DNA of 64,000 nt, from positions 1 through 64,000 of the forward strand of contig CAKZKU010000294.1 of assembly GCA_937124545.1 (NCBI GenBank). The letters are read 5' to 3'. Below the pieces are notes generated by a model that saw only the letters and a list, made by a program, of their open reading frames with translations, did no database searches and was not told the DNA's origin. The DNA comes from an uncultured Microbacteriaceae bacterium. Its GTDB lineage: Bacteria > Actinomycetota > Actinomycetes > Actinomycetales > Microbacteriaceae. A program made the translations under genes and the position numbers. Below are positions 56,108 to 64,000 of this stretch, one piece after another. Every line of letters begins with the position of its first letter. Positions within the stretch are counted from its first letter, which is position 1.

Positions 56108-57811
56108 ATGATCCACGAAGTATCCATCACTGATCTTGGGGTGATCCATGAGGCCCGACTGCCTTTAGGGCCTGGGCTGACGGCCCTCACGGGAGAGACC
56201 GGTGCAGGAAAGACAATGGTGGTGACGGCCCTGGGTTTGCTCCTGGGTCAAAGGGCAGACTCAACTCAGGTGCGGCGCGAAGCGCGGTCGACATGGGTTG
56301 AAGGTCGCTTTGCCATCGGCACACTGCCGGGTGTTACGCATCGAGCGGCTGAGCTCGGCGCAGCGATTGACGATGGCGAGCTTGTCCTGTCTCGAGAAGT
56401 TCTCCCTGAGGGTCGCTCGCGGGCGCTGGTGGGCGGTCGCAGTGCCCCTGTTTCAGCGCTCTCAGAGTTGGCCTCAGACCTGGTGGTTGTTCACGGACAA
56501 AGTGACCAGGTCCGGCTCAAGTCCGAAACCGCGCAGCGAGATGCACTCGACCGGTTTGCCGGGCCTGATTTGAAAAAAGCGCTGGAGCAGTATCGCGAGG
56601 CCTATGAGTCCGCGATAGCGCTCGAAAAAACCCGAGATATGCTGCGCAACGACAGTGAAGCGCGATCCGCGGAAGCACAAGACCTCCGGGAGGCAATTGC
56701 GGACATTGAAGCCGTTAACCCCACGGCCGGTGAGGATGCCACGCTTTCGGAGCACATCGCCAAGCTCACTCACGCTGAGGAGCTTCGGCAGGCGGCGATG
56801 ATGGCGTCTCAAGCGTTGTCTGCCGATGACAGCGTGTTTGATGCCAAAGATGCCCTGGCGCTGGTTGACCAGGCGCTCAAGTCGTGGGAGCGAGTGGTCA
56901 GTTTTGACTCGAGCGCAGAGGAACTTCGATCCTCCCTCGCGGATGCGGCGTACCAACTCTCTGAAGTTTCTGTGGGTATTTCGGGCTACCTCGCGTCGTT
57001 GGAGAGCGAAGGGGTGGATTCTCTGGAAGACAGCCATGAGCGGCTCGCCGCCGTGACGGCCCTGATGCGACGACACGGTCCGACCCTGGATGACGTTCTG
57101 GCACTGTACGAAGGCTCGAGTGCACGGTTGCTAGAGCTCGAGCAGGACTCGGACCGGTTGGCGACCCTGGATGCCGAGTGTGAACAGGCTATGGCCGTGG
57201 CCTGGGAGCGCGCCAACGCTCTCGGCGATATCCGAGATGCTGCGGCCAGCAAACTTGCTTCAGCTGTCACCCACGAACTTTCAGCCCTCGCGATGCCGAA
57301 CGCATCTCTGCATGTCTCGGTATCCCGTGAACAGACGTTGAGCTCCCACGGAGCCAACCAGGTGTCCCTGCTGCTCGCGGCCCACCCCGGTGCGGAACCC
57401 CTGCCGTTGGGCAAAGGAGCATCCGGTGGCGAGCTCTCGCGGGTGATGTTGGCTCTGGAAGTGGTGATTGCCGAGAGTGACCCCGTGCCGACTTTCGTCT
57501 TCGACGAGGTCGATGCGGGTGTTGGAGGTGCCAGCGCTTTGGAAATTGGGCGCCGTTTAGACGCTCTTGCGCAAACCTCGCAGGTCATCGTGGTGACACA
57601 CCTTGCTCAAGTGGCTGCGTTTGCGAACAACCATCTTCATGTGGTGAAAGACACGGACGGGCAAGTCACCACCTCAAGTGTCACGAGGTTGGAGGGAGAG
57701 GAGCGACTGCGGGAAATAGCCCGGATGCTTGGCGGCATGGAGGACTCCCACAGCGCCCTGACCCACGCCCGAGAGCTCTTGGACCAAACCCACTCGGTGA
57801 GTCGTCGCTAG
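56108..57811 (+). CDS. recN: DNA repair protein RecN
   Basis: '[47 protein letters not shown]', '[32 protein letters not shown]', '[13 protein letters not shown]'. Confidence 0.97.
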   Translation: MIHEVSITDLGVIHEARLPLGPGLTALTGETGAGKTMVVTALGLLLGQRADSTQVRREARSTWVEGRFAIGTLPGVTHRAAELGAAIDDGELVLSREVLPEGRSRALVGGRSAPVSALSELASDLVVVHGQSDQVRLKSETAQRDALDRFAGPDLKKALEQYREAYESAIALEKTRDMLRNDSEARSAEAQDLREAIADIEAVNPTAGEDATLSEHIAKLTHAEELRQAAMMASQALSADDSVFDAKDALALVDQALKSWERVVSFDSSAEELRSSLADAAYQLSEVSVGISGYLASLESEGVDSLEDSHERLAAVTALMRRHGPTLDDVLALYEGSSARLLELEQDSDRLATLDAECEQAMAVAWERANALGDIRDAAASKLASAVTHELSALAMPNASLHVSVSREQTLSSHGANQVSLLLAAHPGAEPLPLGKGASGGELSRVMLALEVVIAESDPVPTFVFDEVDAGVGGASALEIGRRLDALAQTSQVIVVTHLAQVAAFANNHLHVVKDTDGQVTTSSVTRLEGEERLREIARMLGGMEDSHSALTHARELLDQTHSVSRR

Positions 57812-57821
57812 TCACATCATT

Positions 57822-59540
57822 TTGGGGGTACCGTTGAATTCCGTGAAGGACTCCTCAAAAACCTCCCCGTCCGGCATCAGCAAACACATCTTCGTCACCG
57901 GGGGAGTCGTATCCTCGCTGGGCAAAGGTCTCACGGCTGCTTCTCTCGGAAACCTTTTGTCTGGTCGAGGTTTGCACGTGGTGATGCAAAAGCTTGATCC
58001 CTATTTGAACGTGGACCCGGGGACAATGAACCCCTTCCAGCACGGTGAGGTCTTTGTCACCGACGATGGTGCAGAAACTGACCTCGATATTGGTCACTAC
58101 GAGCGATTCCTCGACATCAACCTGTCCCAAGCGGCCAACGTCACCACGGGCCAGGTTTACCAGGAGGTTATTGGGCGTGAGCGCCGGGGAGAGTACCTCG
58201 GAGACACGGTCCAGGTGATTCCCCACATCACTGACGAGATTAAGCGCAGAATGCGCTTGCAAGCCCACAACGACCCGCGACCCGATGTGATTATCACTGA
58301 AATCGGCGGAACTGTGGGAGATATCGAGAGCCAACCCTTCATTGAAGCGGCCCGCCAAATTCGGCACGAACTGGGTAGAGACAATGTCTTTTTCGTTCAT
58401 GTCTCACTGGTGCCGTTCATGGGGGCCTCCTCGGAACAAAAGACCAAGCCCACACAACACTCGGTGGCGATGTTGCGCTCCATTGGAATCCAACCGGACG
58501 CTCTGGTGCTCCGCAGCGACCGACCGGTGGAAAGCGCCAATCGCCGCAAAATTGCCCTGATGTGTGACGTGGACGAGGCAGCTGTCGTGAACGCTGTCGA
58601 CGTGGCCAGCATTTACGACATCCCCTCCTTGCTCCACAGCCAAGACCTCGATGACTACATCATTGATGCTCTCGAGATGGACGCCGGGGAGATGGTGTGG
58701 GACGGCTGGAAGGACCTGCTCGACGCGGTCCATCACCCACAACACACAGTGACGATCGGCGTCGTGGGTAAATACATCGACCTCCCCGACGCTTACCTCT
58801 CTGTGAGCGAGGCCATCCGCTCGGGCGGTTTTGCTCACCACACCAAGGTCGAACTTAAGTGGATCGCCAGCGACGACTGTGCGACGCCCGAGGGTGCAGA
58901 GAAGGCCCTCGCCGACGTTGATGGTGTCTGTGTTCCTGGCGGTTTCGGTATTCGCGGGATTGAGGGAAAGCTCGGAGCTCTCACATATTGCCGCGAGAAC
59001 AAAATCCCCACCTTGGGGCTGTGCCTGGGACTCCAGTGCATGGTGATTGAGTACGCCCGCACCAAAGCAGGCCTCGTGGGCGCATCGAGTAGTGAATTTG
59101 AACCTGACGCCCCGTACCCGGTCATTGCCACGATGGCGGAGCAAGTAGACATTGTGTCCGGCAACGGCGATATGGGCGGCACTATGCGGCTGGGTCTCTA
59201 CGAGGCGAAACTTGCTGAAGGCTCCTTAGTGCGCAAACTTTACGGCGGAGCCTCAGTCACCGAACGCCACCGTCACCGCTATGAGGTTAACAACGCTTTC
59301 CGCGAGCCAATCGCGGCAGCGGGACTGGTGTTCTCCGGTGTCTCGCCCGATGATTCTCTGGTGGAATTCGTTGAGCTTCCGCAGAGCGAGCATCCTTTTT
59401 ATGTGTCGACTCAAGCTCACCCCGAGCTTCGCTCTCGCCCGAATAGAGCACACCCGCTTTTCGCCGGGCTGGTGGAGGCCGCCCTAGAGCGCCACGATTC
59501 CTCGGCACTGTTTGCTGTCGCTGATTCCAGCCAGGCATGA
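57822..59540 (+). CDS. pyrG: CTP synthase
   Basis: '[76 protein letters not shown]'. Start ambiguous among TTG/GTG codons at 57822-57843. Confidence 0.97.
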   Translation: MGVPLNSVKDSSKTSPSGISKHIFVTGGVVSSLGKGLTAASLGNLLSGRGLHVVMQKLDPYLNVDPGTMNPFQHGEVFVTDDGAETDLDIGHYERFLDINLSQAANVTTGQVYQEVIGRERRGEYLGDTVQVIPHITDEIKRRMRLQAHNDPRPDVIITEIGGTVGDIESQPFIEAARQIRHELGRDNVFFVHVSLVPFMGASSEQKTKPTQHSVAMLRSIGIQPDALVLRSDRPVESANRRKIALMCDVDEAAVVNAVDVASIYDIPSLLHSQDLDDYIIDALEMDAGEMVWDGWKDLLDAVHHPQHTVTIGVVGKYIDLPDAYLSVSEAIRSGGFAHHTKVELKWIASDDCATPEGAEKALADVDGVCVPGGFGIRGIEGKLGALTYCRENKIPTLGLCLGLQCMVIEYARTKAGLVGASSSEFEPDAPYPVIATMAEQVDIVSGNGDMGGTMRLGLYEAKLAEGSLVRKLYGGASVTERHRHRYEVNNAFREPIAAAGLVFSGVSPDDSLVEFVELPQSEHPFYVSTQAHPELRSRPNRAHPLFAGLVEAALERHDSSALFAVADSSQA

Positions 59541-60103
59541 CCCGACGCGACCTTTCTGACCAGCACCGCGACACGGTGCTCCTGCAGTCAGAAAAGGTGT
59601 ATCGCGGGGCAATCTGGGATGTTTCTCGAGAGCGTTTTGACTACAACGGTGAAGAGCTGAGCAGGGATTTCGTCGACCACCCCGGTGCTGTATCTGTTGT
59701 GGCGCTGAACGAACACGACGAAATTATGATGATCCGCCAGTATCGCCATGCCATTAGAGCTATCGATTGGGAAATCCCCGCCGGACTTCTCGATATACCG
59801 GGTGAGGACCCCCTGGTGTGTGCGAAGCGCGAACTGCTCGAAGAAGCTGATTTGGAGGCAGAGCAGTGGAAGCATCTGACTCGTTTGAACACAACTCCGG
59901 GCGGTTCAAACGAAAGCACCCATATTTTTTTGGCCACCGGTCTCATCGAAGCAAGCCACGATTATGTGCGCACGGGTGAAGAAGCGGATATGGAAAAAAC
60001 CTGGGTGCCCTTAGCTGACGCCATCGATTCGATTCTTGCGGGGGAAATGACCAACCAAATCTCTGTCACCGCGATTTTGGCAGCTCATGCCAGCAGGCAG
60101 TAG
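59537..60103 (+). CDS. NUDIX hydrolase (ADP-ribose pyrophosphatase-like)
   Basis: Nudix box '[28 protein letters not shown]'. Confidence 0.93.
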   Translation: MTRRDLSDQHRDTVLLQSEKVYRGAIWDVSRERFDYNGEELSRDFVDHPGAVSVVALNEHDEIMMIRQYRHAIRAIDWEIPAGLLDIPGEDPLVCAKRELLEEADLEAEQWKHLTRLNTTPGGSNESTHIFLATGLIEASHDYVRTGEEADMEKTWVPLADAIDSILAGEMTNQISVTAILAAHASRQ

Positions 60104-61025
60104 TTCCCCGAGACCTCCCACGCCGCTTGAGCGTGAGTCGGAGCGCTACCTCCGCTACGTCACGCTGGAAAAAGGCAGATCCCCCCACACGGTTGCCGCG
60201 TACCGAGCCGACCTTGGTCGCTATCACGAGTTTCTCTACGGCAACGGTGTCGTCGAAGCCAGCCAAATTAGCGCGGATATGGTGCGCGGATACGTCCAAG
60301 GGTTAGAGGGTGCCCCTGGGACCATCGCCAGGAAGCTCTCGAGTATCAAGAACTTCCACCGCTACCTGGTGGAGGAGGGGGTGACCTCGCTTGATCCCAG
60401 CGCATCGCTCTCCGGCCCCGCCCGCCCCTCTCGGCTGCCGAAAGCGCTCAGCATCCAGCAAATCCAATCCCTGCTGGACGCCGTCATCGGTGACGAGCCA
60501 GAAAATTTGAGGGATCGCGCGTTGCTGGAGTTTCTTTATGCCACCGGCACCCGGATATCCGAGGCGTTGCAGTTGAGCGTGGACGATGTGCTGGATGATC
60601 ACCAGCGCGTTGCCGATGCCATTCGAGTCAGTGGTAAAGGTGGAAAACAACGCTTTGTCCCGGTGGGATCGTTTGCGCGCTCCGCCGTGGAAAGCTACGT
60701 GACCCGAGCGAGACCAGCCCTTCTTCGGGGGGCAAAAAACCCGTCACCAGCATTGTTCTTAGGTGTTCGGGGCGGCAGGTTGTCACGCCAAAACGCCTGG
60801 CTCATCTTGGGGTCCGCCGCGCGTCGCGCCGGTTTGGAGGGCCTTGTTTCTCCCCACACCCTGAGGCACTCGTTCGCGACACATGTGCTCTCGGGTGGCG
60901 GAGATATTCGGGTGGTTCAAGAGCTACTCGGACACTCGTCTGTCTCGACAACCCAGATTTACACAAAGGTGACCATCGATACGCTGCGAGACGTCTATCA
61001 ACAGGCTCACCCCCGTGCCCGGTGA
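60087..61025 (+). CDS. xerD: Tyrosine recombinase XerD
   Basis: 'LEFLYATGTRISEALQLSVDDV', 'SPHTLRHSFATHVLSGGGDIRVVQELLGHSSVSTTQIYTKV' (R-HxxR-H-Y). Confidence 0.95.
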   Translation: MPAGSSSPRPPTPLERESERYLRYVTLEKGRSPHTVAAYRADLGRYHEFLYGNGVVEASQISADMVRGYVQGLEGAPGTIARKLSSIKNFHRYLVEEGVTSLDPSASLSGPARPSRLPKALSIQQIQSLLDAVIGDEPENLRDRALLEFLYATGTRISEALQLSVDDVLDDHQRVADAIRVSGKGGKQRFVPVGSFARSAVESYVTRARPALLRGAKNPSPALFLGVRGGRLSRQNAWLILGSAARRAGLEGLVSPHTLRHSFATHVLSGGGDIRVVQELLGHSSVSTTQIYTKVTIDTLRDVYQQAHPRAR

Positions 61026-61047
61026 TTCGGCGCGATAGACTCAGTCC

Positions 61048-61902
61048 ATGGTTTCCGCAACACAAAAAGTAGGCCCCACGGGGCGGCCGATCAGGGATTT
61101 CCCCGAGCCGGCACCCCTGAAAAGCCATGGGCCTGCGCGAATTATCGCACTGTGCAACCAGAAGGGTGGGGTAGGAAAAACCACCACCACGATTAGTTTG
61201 GGCGGGGCACTGGCTGAATACGGTCGCTCTGTACTGATGGTTGATTTTGATCCCCAAGGCGCTCTCTCCGCGGGGTTGGGAATCAATACTCATGACCACG
61301 TCACCATTTACGACCTGTTGATTGGTCGAGAAAAAGACGTCCGGAAAGCAATCCAGCCGACGAAAACCGCGGGCATCCACGTCATTCCTGCGAACATTGA
61401 CCTCTCCGCCGCCGAGGTCCACCTGGTGAACGAGGTTGCTCGTGAACAGATTCTTGCCCGTGTCTTGAAACCCGTCATGGATGACTATGACGTCATCATG
61501 ATTGATTGCCAGCCATCGCTGGGTTTGCTCACGGTCAACGCTCTCACCGCCGCTCATGGAGTCCTTATTCCCCTGGAGACTGAGTATTTCGCCCTTCGCG
61601 GTGTGGCCCTGCTGATCGACACCATCGACAAAGTCCGAGAGCGGCTTAATCCGGCCATCCGCGTCGATGGGATTGTGGCGACCATGTTTGATTCGCGGAC
61701 ATTGCACTCCAAAGAGGTCATGGAGCGAGTCGTGGAGACTTTTGGCGATACCGTGCTGGATACCGTCATCGGGCGCACCATCAAATTCCCTGATGCTTCT
61801 GTAGCCGGTGTGCCCATTACGGAGTTCGCGCCCGGTCACGCGAGTGCAAAAACCTACCGTGCTTTAGCAAGAGAGCTTGTTGCTCGTGGCGCTGTCGCCT
61901 AG
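61048..61902 (+). CDS. ParA family ATPase
   Basis: 'IIALCNQKGGVGKTTTTISLGGALAEYGRSVLMVDFDPQGALSAGLG', 'YDVIMIDCQPSLGLLTVNAL'. Confidence 0.96.
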   Translation: MVSATQKVGPTGRPIRDFPEPAPLKSHGPARIIALCNQKGGVGKTTTTISLGGALAEYGRSVLMVDFDPQGALSAGLGINTHDHVTIYDLLIGREKDVRKAIQPTKTAGIHVIPANIDLSAAEVHLVNEVAREQILARVLKPVMDDYDVIMIDCQPSLGLLTVNALTAAHGVLIPLETEYFALRGVALLIDTIDKVRERLNPAIRVDGIVATMFDSRTLHSKEVMERVVETFGDTVLDTVIGRTIKFPDASVAGVPITEFAPGHASAKTYRALARELVARGAVA

Positions 61903-62737
61903 CGCTTCCCTGACAGCCGACGCGAAAGACACTTCGGAGGGTTCGTTTCGGGTAAGTCTTTCCAACTTCGACGGGCCCTTTGACCTACTCCTGACGCTGA
62001 TTGGGAAGCGAGAGCTCGACATTACCGATGTTGCGCTCAGCGTGGTGACCGACGAGTTCGTTAGCTATCTCAACTCTTTGGACGGTCCAGAGGAGCTCGA
62101 GGCGGCCAGCGAATTCCTGGTGGTCGCCGCCACGCTGCTCGATATGAAAATTGTCGGACTGCTTCCCCAGGGTGAGTTCGTGGATGCGGAAGATGTGGCC
62201 CTGCTCGAGGCGCGAGATCTTTTGTTTGCTCGCCTGCTGCAGTATCGGGCGTTCAAAGAAGTATCGGGCTGGCTGGGGGAGCGCATGGACGCTGAGGCTA
62301 TTCGGCACGCTCGTGACGTTCCGCTCGAGCAGAAGTTTGTGACCAGTATCCCGGAGCTTCGGTGGACACTGAGCCCCGAGGACTTCGCGGCGCTCGCCAT
62401 GTTGGCTTTTACGCCGAAAGAAATTCCCGTCGTAGGTCTCGACCACCTGCACGCCCCCTTGGTGAGTATTCGTGAGCAGGCAGCGCATGTCATCGCGTTG
62501 CTGCGCGGAGCGGGTCCGGTCTCGTTTAGGACAATCATCACCGGGGTCGCGGAGCGCGGTGTCGTTGTGGCACGGTTTTTAGCGGTTCTCGAGTTGTATC
62601 GCCGCTCGGCTTTGACATTTGAGCAGCTCGAGCCACTGGGTGAACTGACACTGCAGTGGGTTGCAGAGGACTTTGGCGAAGAGGAGCTAGCGCACTTAGG
62701 AAACGAGTGGGGCGGGGAGAAAAATGATGACGACTGA
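61886..62737 (+). CDS. scpA: Segregation and condensation protein A
   Basis: 'FRVSLSNFDGPFDLLLTLIGKRELDITDVALSVVTDEFVSYL', 'EFLVVAATLLDMKIVGLLP'. Start GTG 61886 or TTG 61877. Confidence 0.95.
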   Translation: MALSPSASLTADAKDTSEGSFRVSLSNFDGPFDLLLTLIGKRELDITDVALSVVTDEFVSYLNSLDGPEELEAASEFLVVAATLLDMKIVGLLPQGEFVDAEDVALLEARDLLFARLLQYRAFKEVSGWLGERMDAEAIRHARDVPLEQKFVTSIPELRWTLSPEDFAALAMLAFTPKEIPVVGLDHLHAPLVSIREQAAHVIALLRGAGPVSFRTIITGVAERGVVVARFLAVLELYRRSALTFEQLEPLGELTLQWVAEDFGEEELAHLGNEWGGEKNDDD

Positions 62738-63308
62738 TAGCGAGCAACAAGACACAACTGACCAGGTGGCTGTTACCCGCCAGATCGAGGCCGTCATGAT
62801 GGTGGCCGATGAGCCGATGAGTGTGGTGGCTCTTGCTGGCGCGCTTGATGTGCCTGTGGGGATCGTCGCTGGTTGCCTCGAAGAATTAGCGGCTGATTAC
62901 AACGGGGATCATGGCGGAGTTGAGCGGGGCTTTGAGTTACGGGAGGTCGGCGGCGGCTGGCGAATGTATGTTCGGCCCCGGTACGACGACGTCGTGTCGA
63001 AGGCAGTGTCGACTCAAGCACCGGCCAAATTATCCCAAGCAGCCCTCGAAACCCTCGCGGTAATCGCCTATAAACAGCCTGTTTCGAGGGGGCATGTGTC
63101 CTCCATTAGAGCTGTCAATGTCGATTCCGTCATCCGCACACTCCTCTCCCGCGGCCTGATCCGCGAATCTCACACCGACGCGGAGACAAACGCGATCTTC
63201 TACGTCACAACGGACGCCCTGCTCGCGGAACTGGGTATCGATTCACTCGAGGAACTCCCACCGCTGTCGCCGTTGCTCGACGATGGCTCCCAAGGCTTTG
63301 ATGAGTGA
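62724..63308 (+). CDS. scpB: Segregation and condensation protein B
   Basis: 'IEAVMMVADEPMSVVALAGALDVPVGIV', 'LSQAALETLAVIAYKQPVSRGHVSSIRAVNVDSVIRTLLSRGLIRE'. Confidence 0.96.
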   Translation: MMTTDSEQQDTTDQVAVTRQIEAVMMVADEPMSVVALAGALDVPVGIVAGCLEELAADYNGDHGGVERGFELREVGGGWRMYVRPRYDDVVSKAVSTQAPAKLSQAALETLAVIAYKQPVSRGHVSSIRAVNVDSVIRTLLSRGLIRESHTDAETNAIFYVTTDALLAELGIDSLEELPPLSPLLDDGSQGFDE

Positions 63309-64000
63309 AAGCACGGGCTCGAGCGACGGTGAGCGCCTGCAGAAAGTTCTCTCACAGGCGGGCGTAGCCTCCAGGCGTCATGCAGAAATCATGATGTCCC
63401 GCGGTCGCGTGCAAGTAAACGGCGAGGTGGTGACGGAGATGGGCCGCCGGATTCATCCAGAAACCGACATTGTGGCCGTCGACGGCTCGGTAATTTCGCT
63501 GCACACGGATCGCGTTTACGTGATGCTGCACAAGCCTGCAGGAGTCGTGAGCACCATGTCGGACGAAAAAGGCCGGCCGGACCTCGCCGCCTATGAGCGA
63601 GAAATTGGTCAGCGGGTGTTCAACGTGGGCAGGCTCGATGCTGAGACCACGGGGCTACTGCTGATGACCAACGATGGAGAGGTCGCCAATAGGGTCTCGC
63701 ACCCCTCGTTCGATGTGTCCAAGGTTTACACCGCCGTCGTGACCGGCGATGTCGAACCTGCGGTGATCCAACACCTACTCTCCGGAGTCGCCCTGGATGA
63801 TGGAGTGCAGAAAGCCGATAAAGCAAAATTGCTGGATTCGCCCCGTCGTGGCACCAGCCTGGTTGAGCTCACCCTGCACTCGGGAAAGAACCGGATCGTG
63901 CGACGCATGATGGAAGCGCTTGGTCATCCGGTCCAGCAACTACACCGCCGCCAGTTTGGGCCCCTTCATTTGGGGGGCTTAGCAGGGGGCAAGTGGCGGG
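63301..64000 (+). CDS. rluB: RluB/RsuA-family pseudouridine synthase (partial, runs off window)
   Basis: 'ERLQKVLSQAGVASRRHAEIMMSRGRVQVNGEVV', 'YVMLHKPAGVVSTMSDEKGRPDL', 'NVGRLDAETTGLLLMTNDGEVANRVSHPSFDVSKVYTAVV', 'HSGKNRIVRRMMEALGHPVQQLHRRQFGPL'. Open at the right edge, so absent from the ORF track. Confidence 0.94.
   Translation, partial: MSESTGSSDGERLQKVLSQAGVASRRHAEIMMSRGRVQVNGEVVTEMGRRIHPETDIVAVDGSVISLHTDRVYVMLHKPAGVVSTMSDEKGRPDLAAYEREIGQRVFNVGRLDAETTGLLLMTNDGEVANRVSHPSFDVSKVYTAVVTGDVEPAVIQHLLSGVALDDGVQKADKAKLLDSPRRGTSLVELTLHSGKNRIVRRMMEALGHPVQQLHRRQFGPLHLGGLAGGKWR

Noticed and set aside
60087-61025. XerD as a mobile-element integrase
   Set aside because: It sits in the conserved pyrG-nudix-xerD-parA-scpAB housekeeping block, with no attachment-site repeats or cargo genes.

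Overview
This 64 kb window looks like a compact, high-GC actinobacterial chromosome segment. The family is probably Microbacteriaceae, inferred from gene content and order, the style of the 16S/23S genes, and an ITS without tRNA genes. Most of the window is housekeeping and biosynthetic. From left to right it carries: a partial DoxX-like gene; a LolA-fold lipoprotein/ABC operon; a TetR-MMPL-YhgE exporter operon; a heliorhodopsin gene followed by a DUF1684 gene; a DUF3145 gene; the type II fatty-acid operon (fabF, acpP, fabH, fabD) with a FasR-like regulator and aceE; tRNA-Val(TAC); a membrane protein, Nif3-like, coiled-coil and RNase HI genes; RNase P RNA; lexA with a divergent SOS-type LysM gene; hisC-hisB-hisH-hisA(priA); SseB-like and DUF1844 genes; infC-rpmI-rplT; an rRNA methyltransferase; pheST; argCJBFGH, lacking argD and argR; a polar amino-acid ABC importer; tyrS; a HEAT-like protein; a complete 16S-23S-5S operon; a TPR protein with an R/G-rich N-terminus; and the conserved HAD-small ORF-tlyA-nadK-recN-pyrG-nudix-xerD-parA-scpA-scpB-rluB block. 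I saw no CRISPR arrays, transposases or prophage genes. The most notable items are: (i) heliorhodopsin with the expected Lys, Glu and His residues, next to a DUF1684 gene and a TetR-type palindrome; (ii) an MMPL transporter whose C-terminal extension looks like a nucleotide-site-dead ABC-ATPase; (iii) a LexA-box-over-promoter arrangement in front of a LysM division-inhibitor candidate; (iv) an apparent ATC start codon for infC; (v) interlocked stop codons at convergent gene ends. All assignments come from reading the sequence, and no database search was run.
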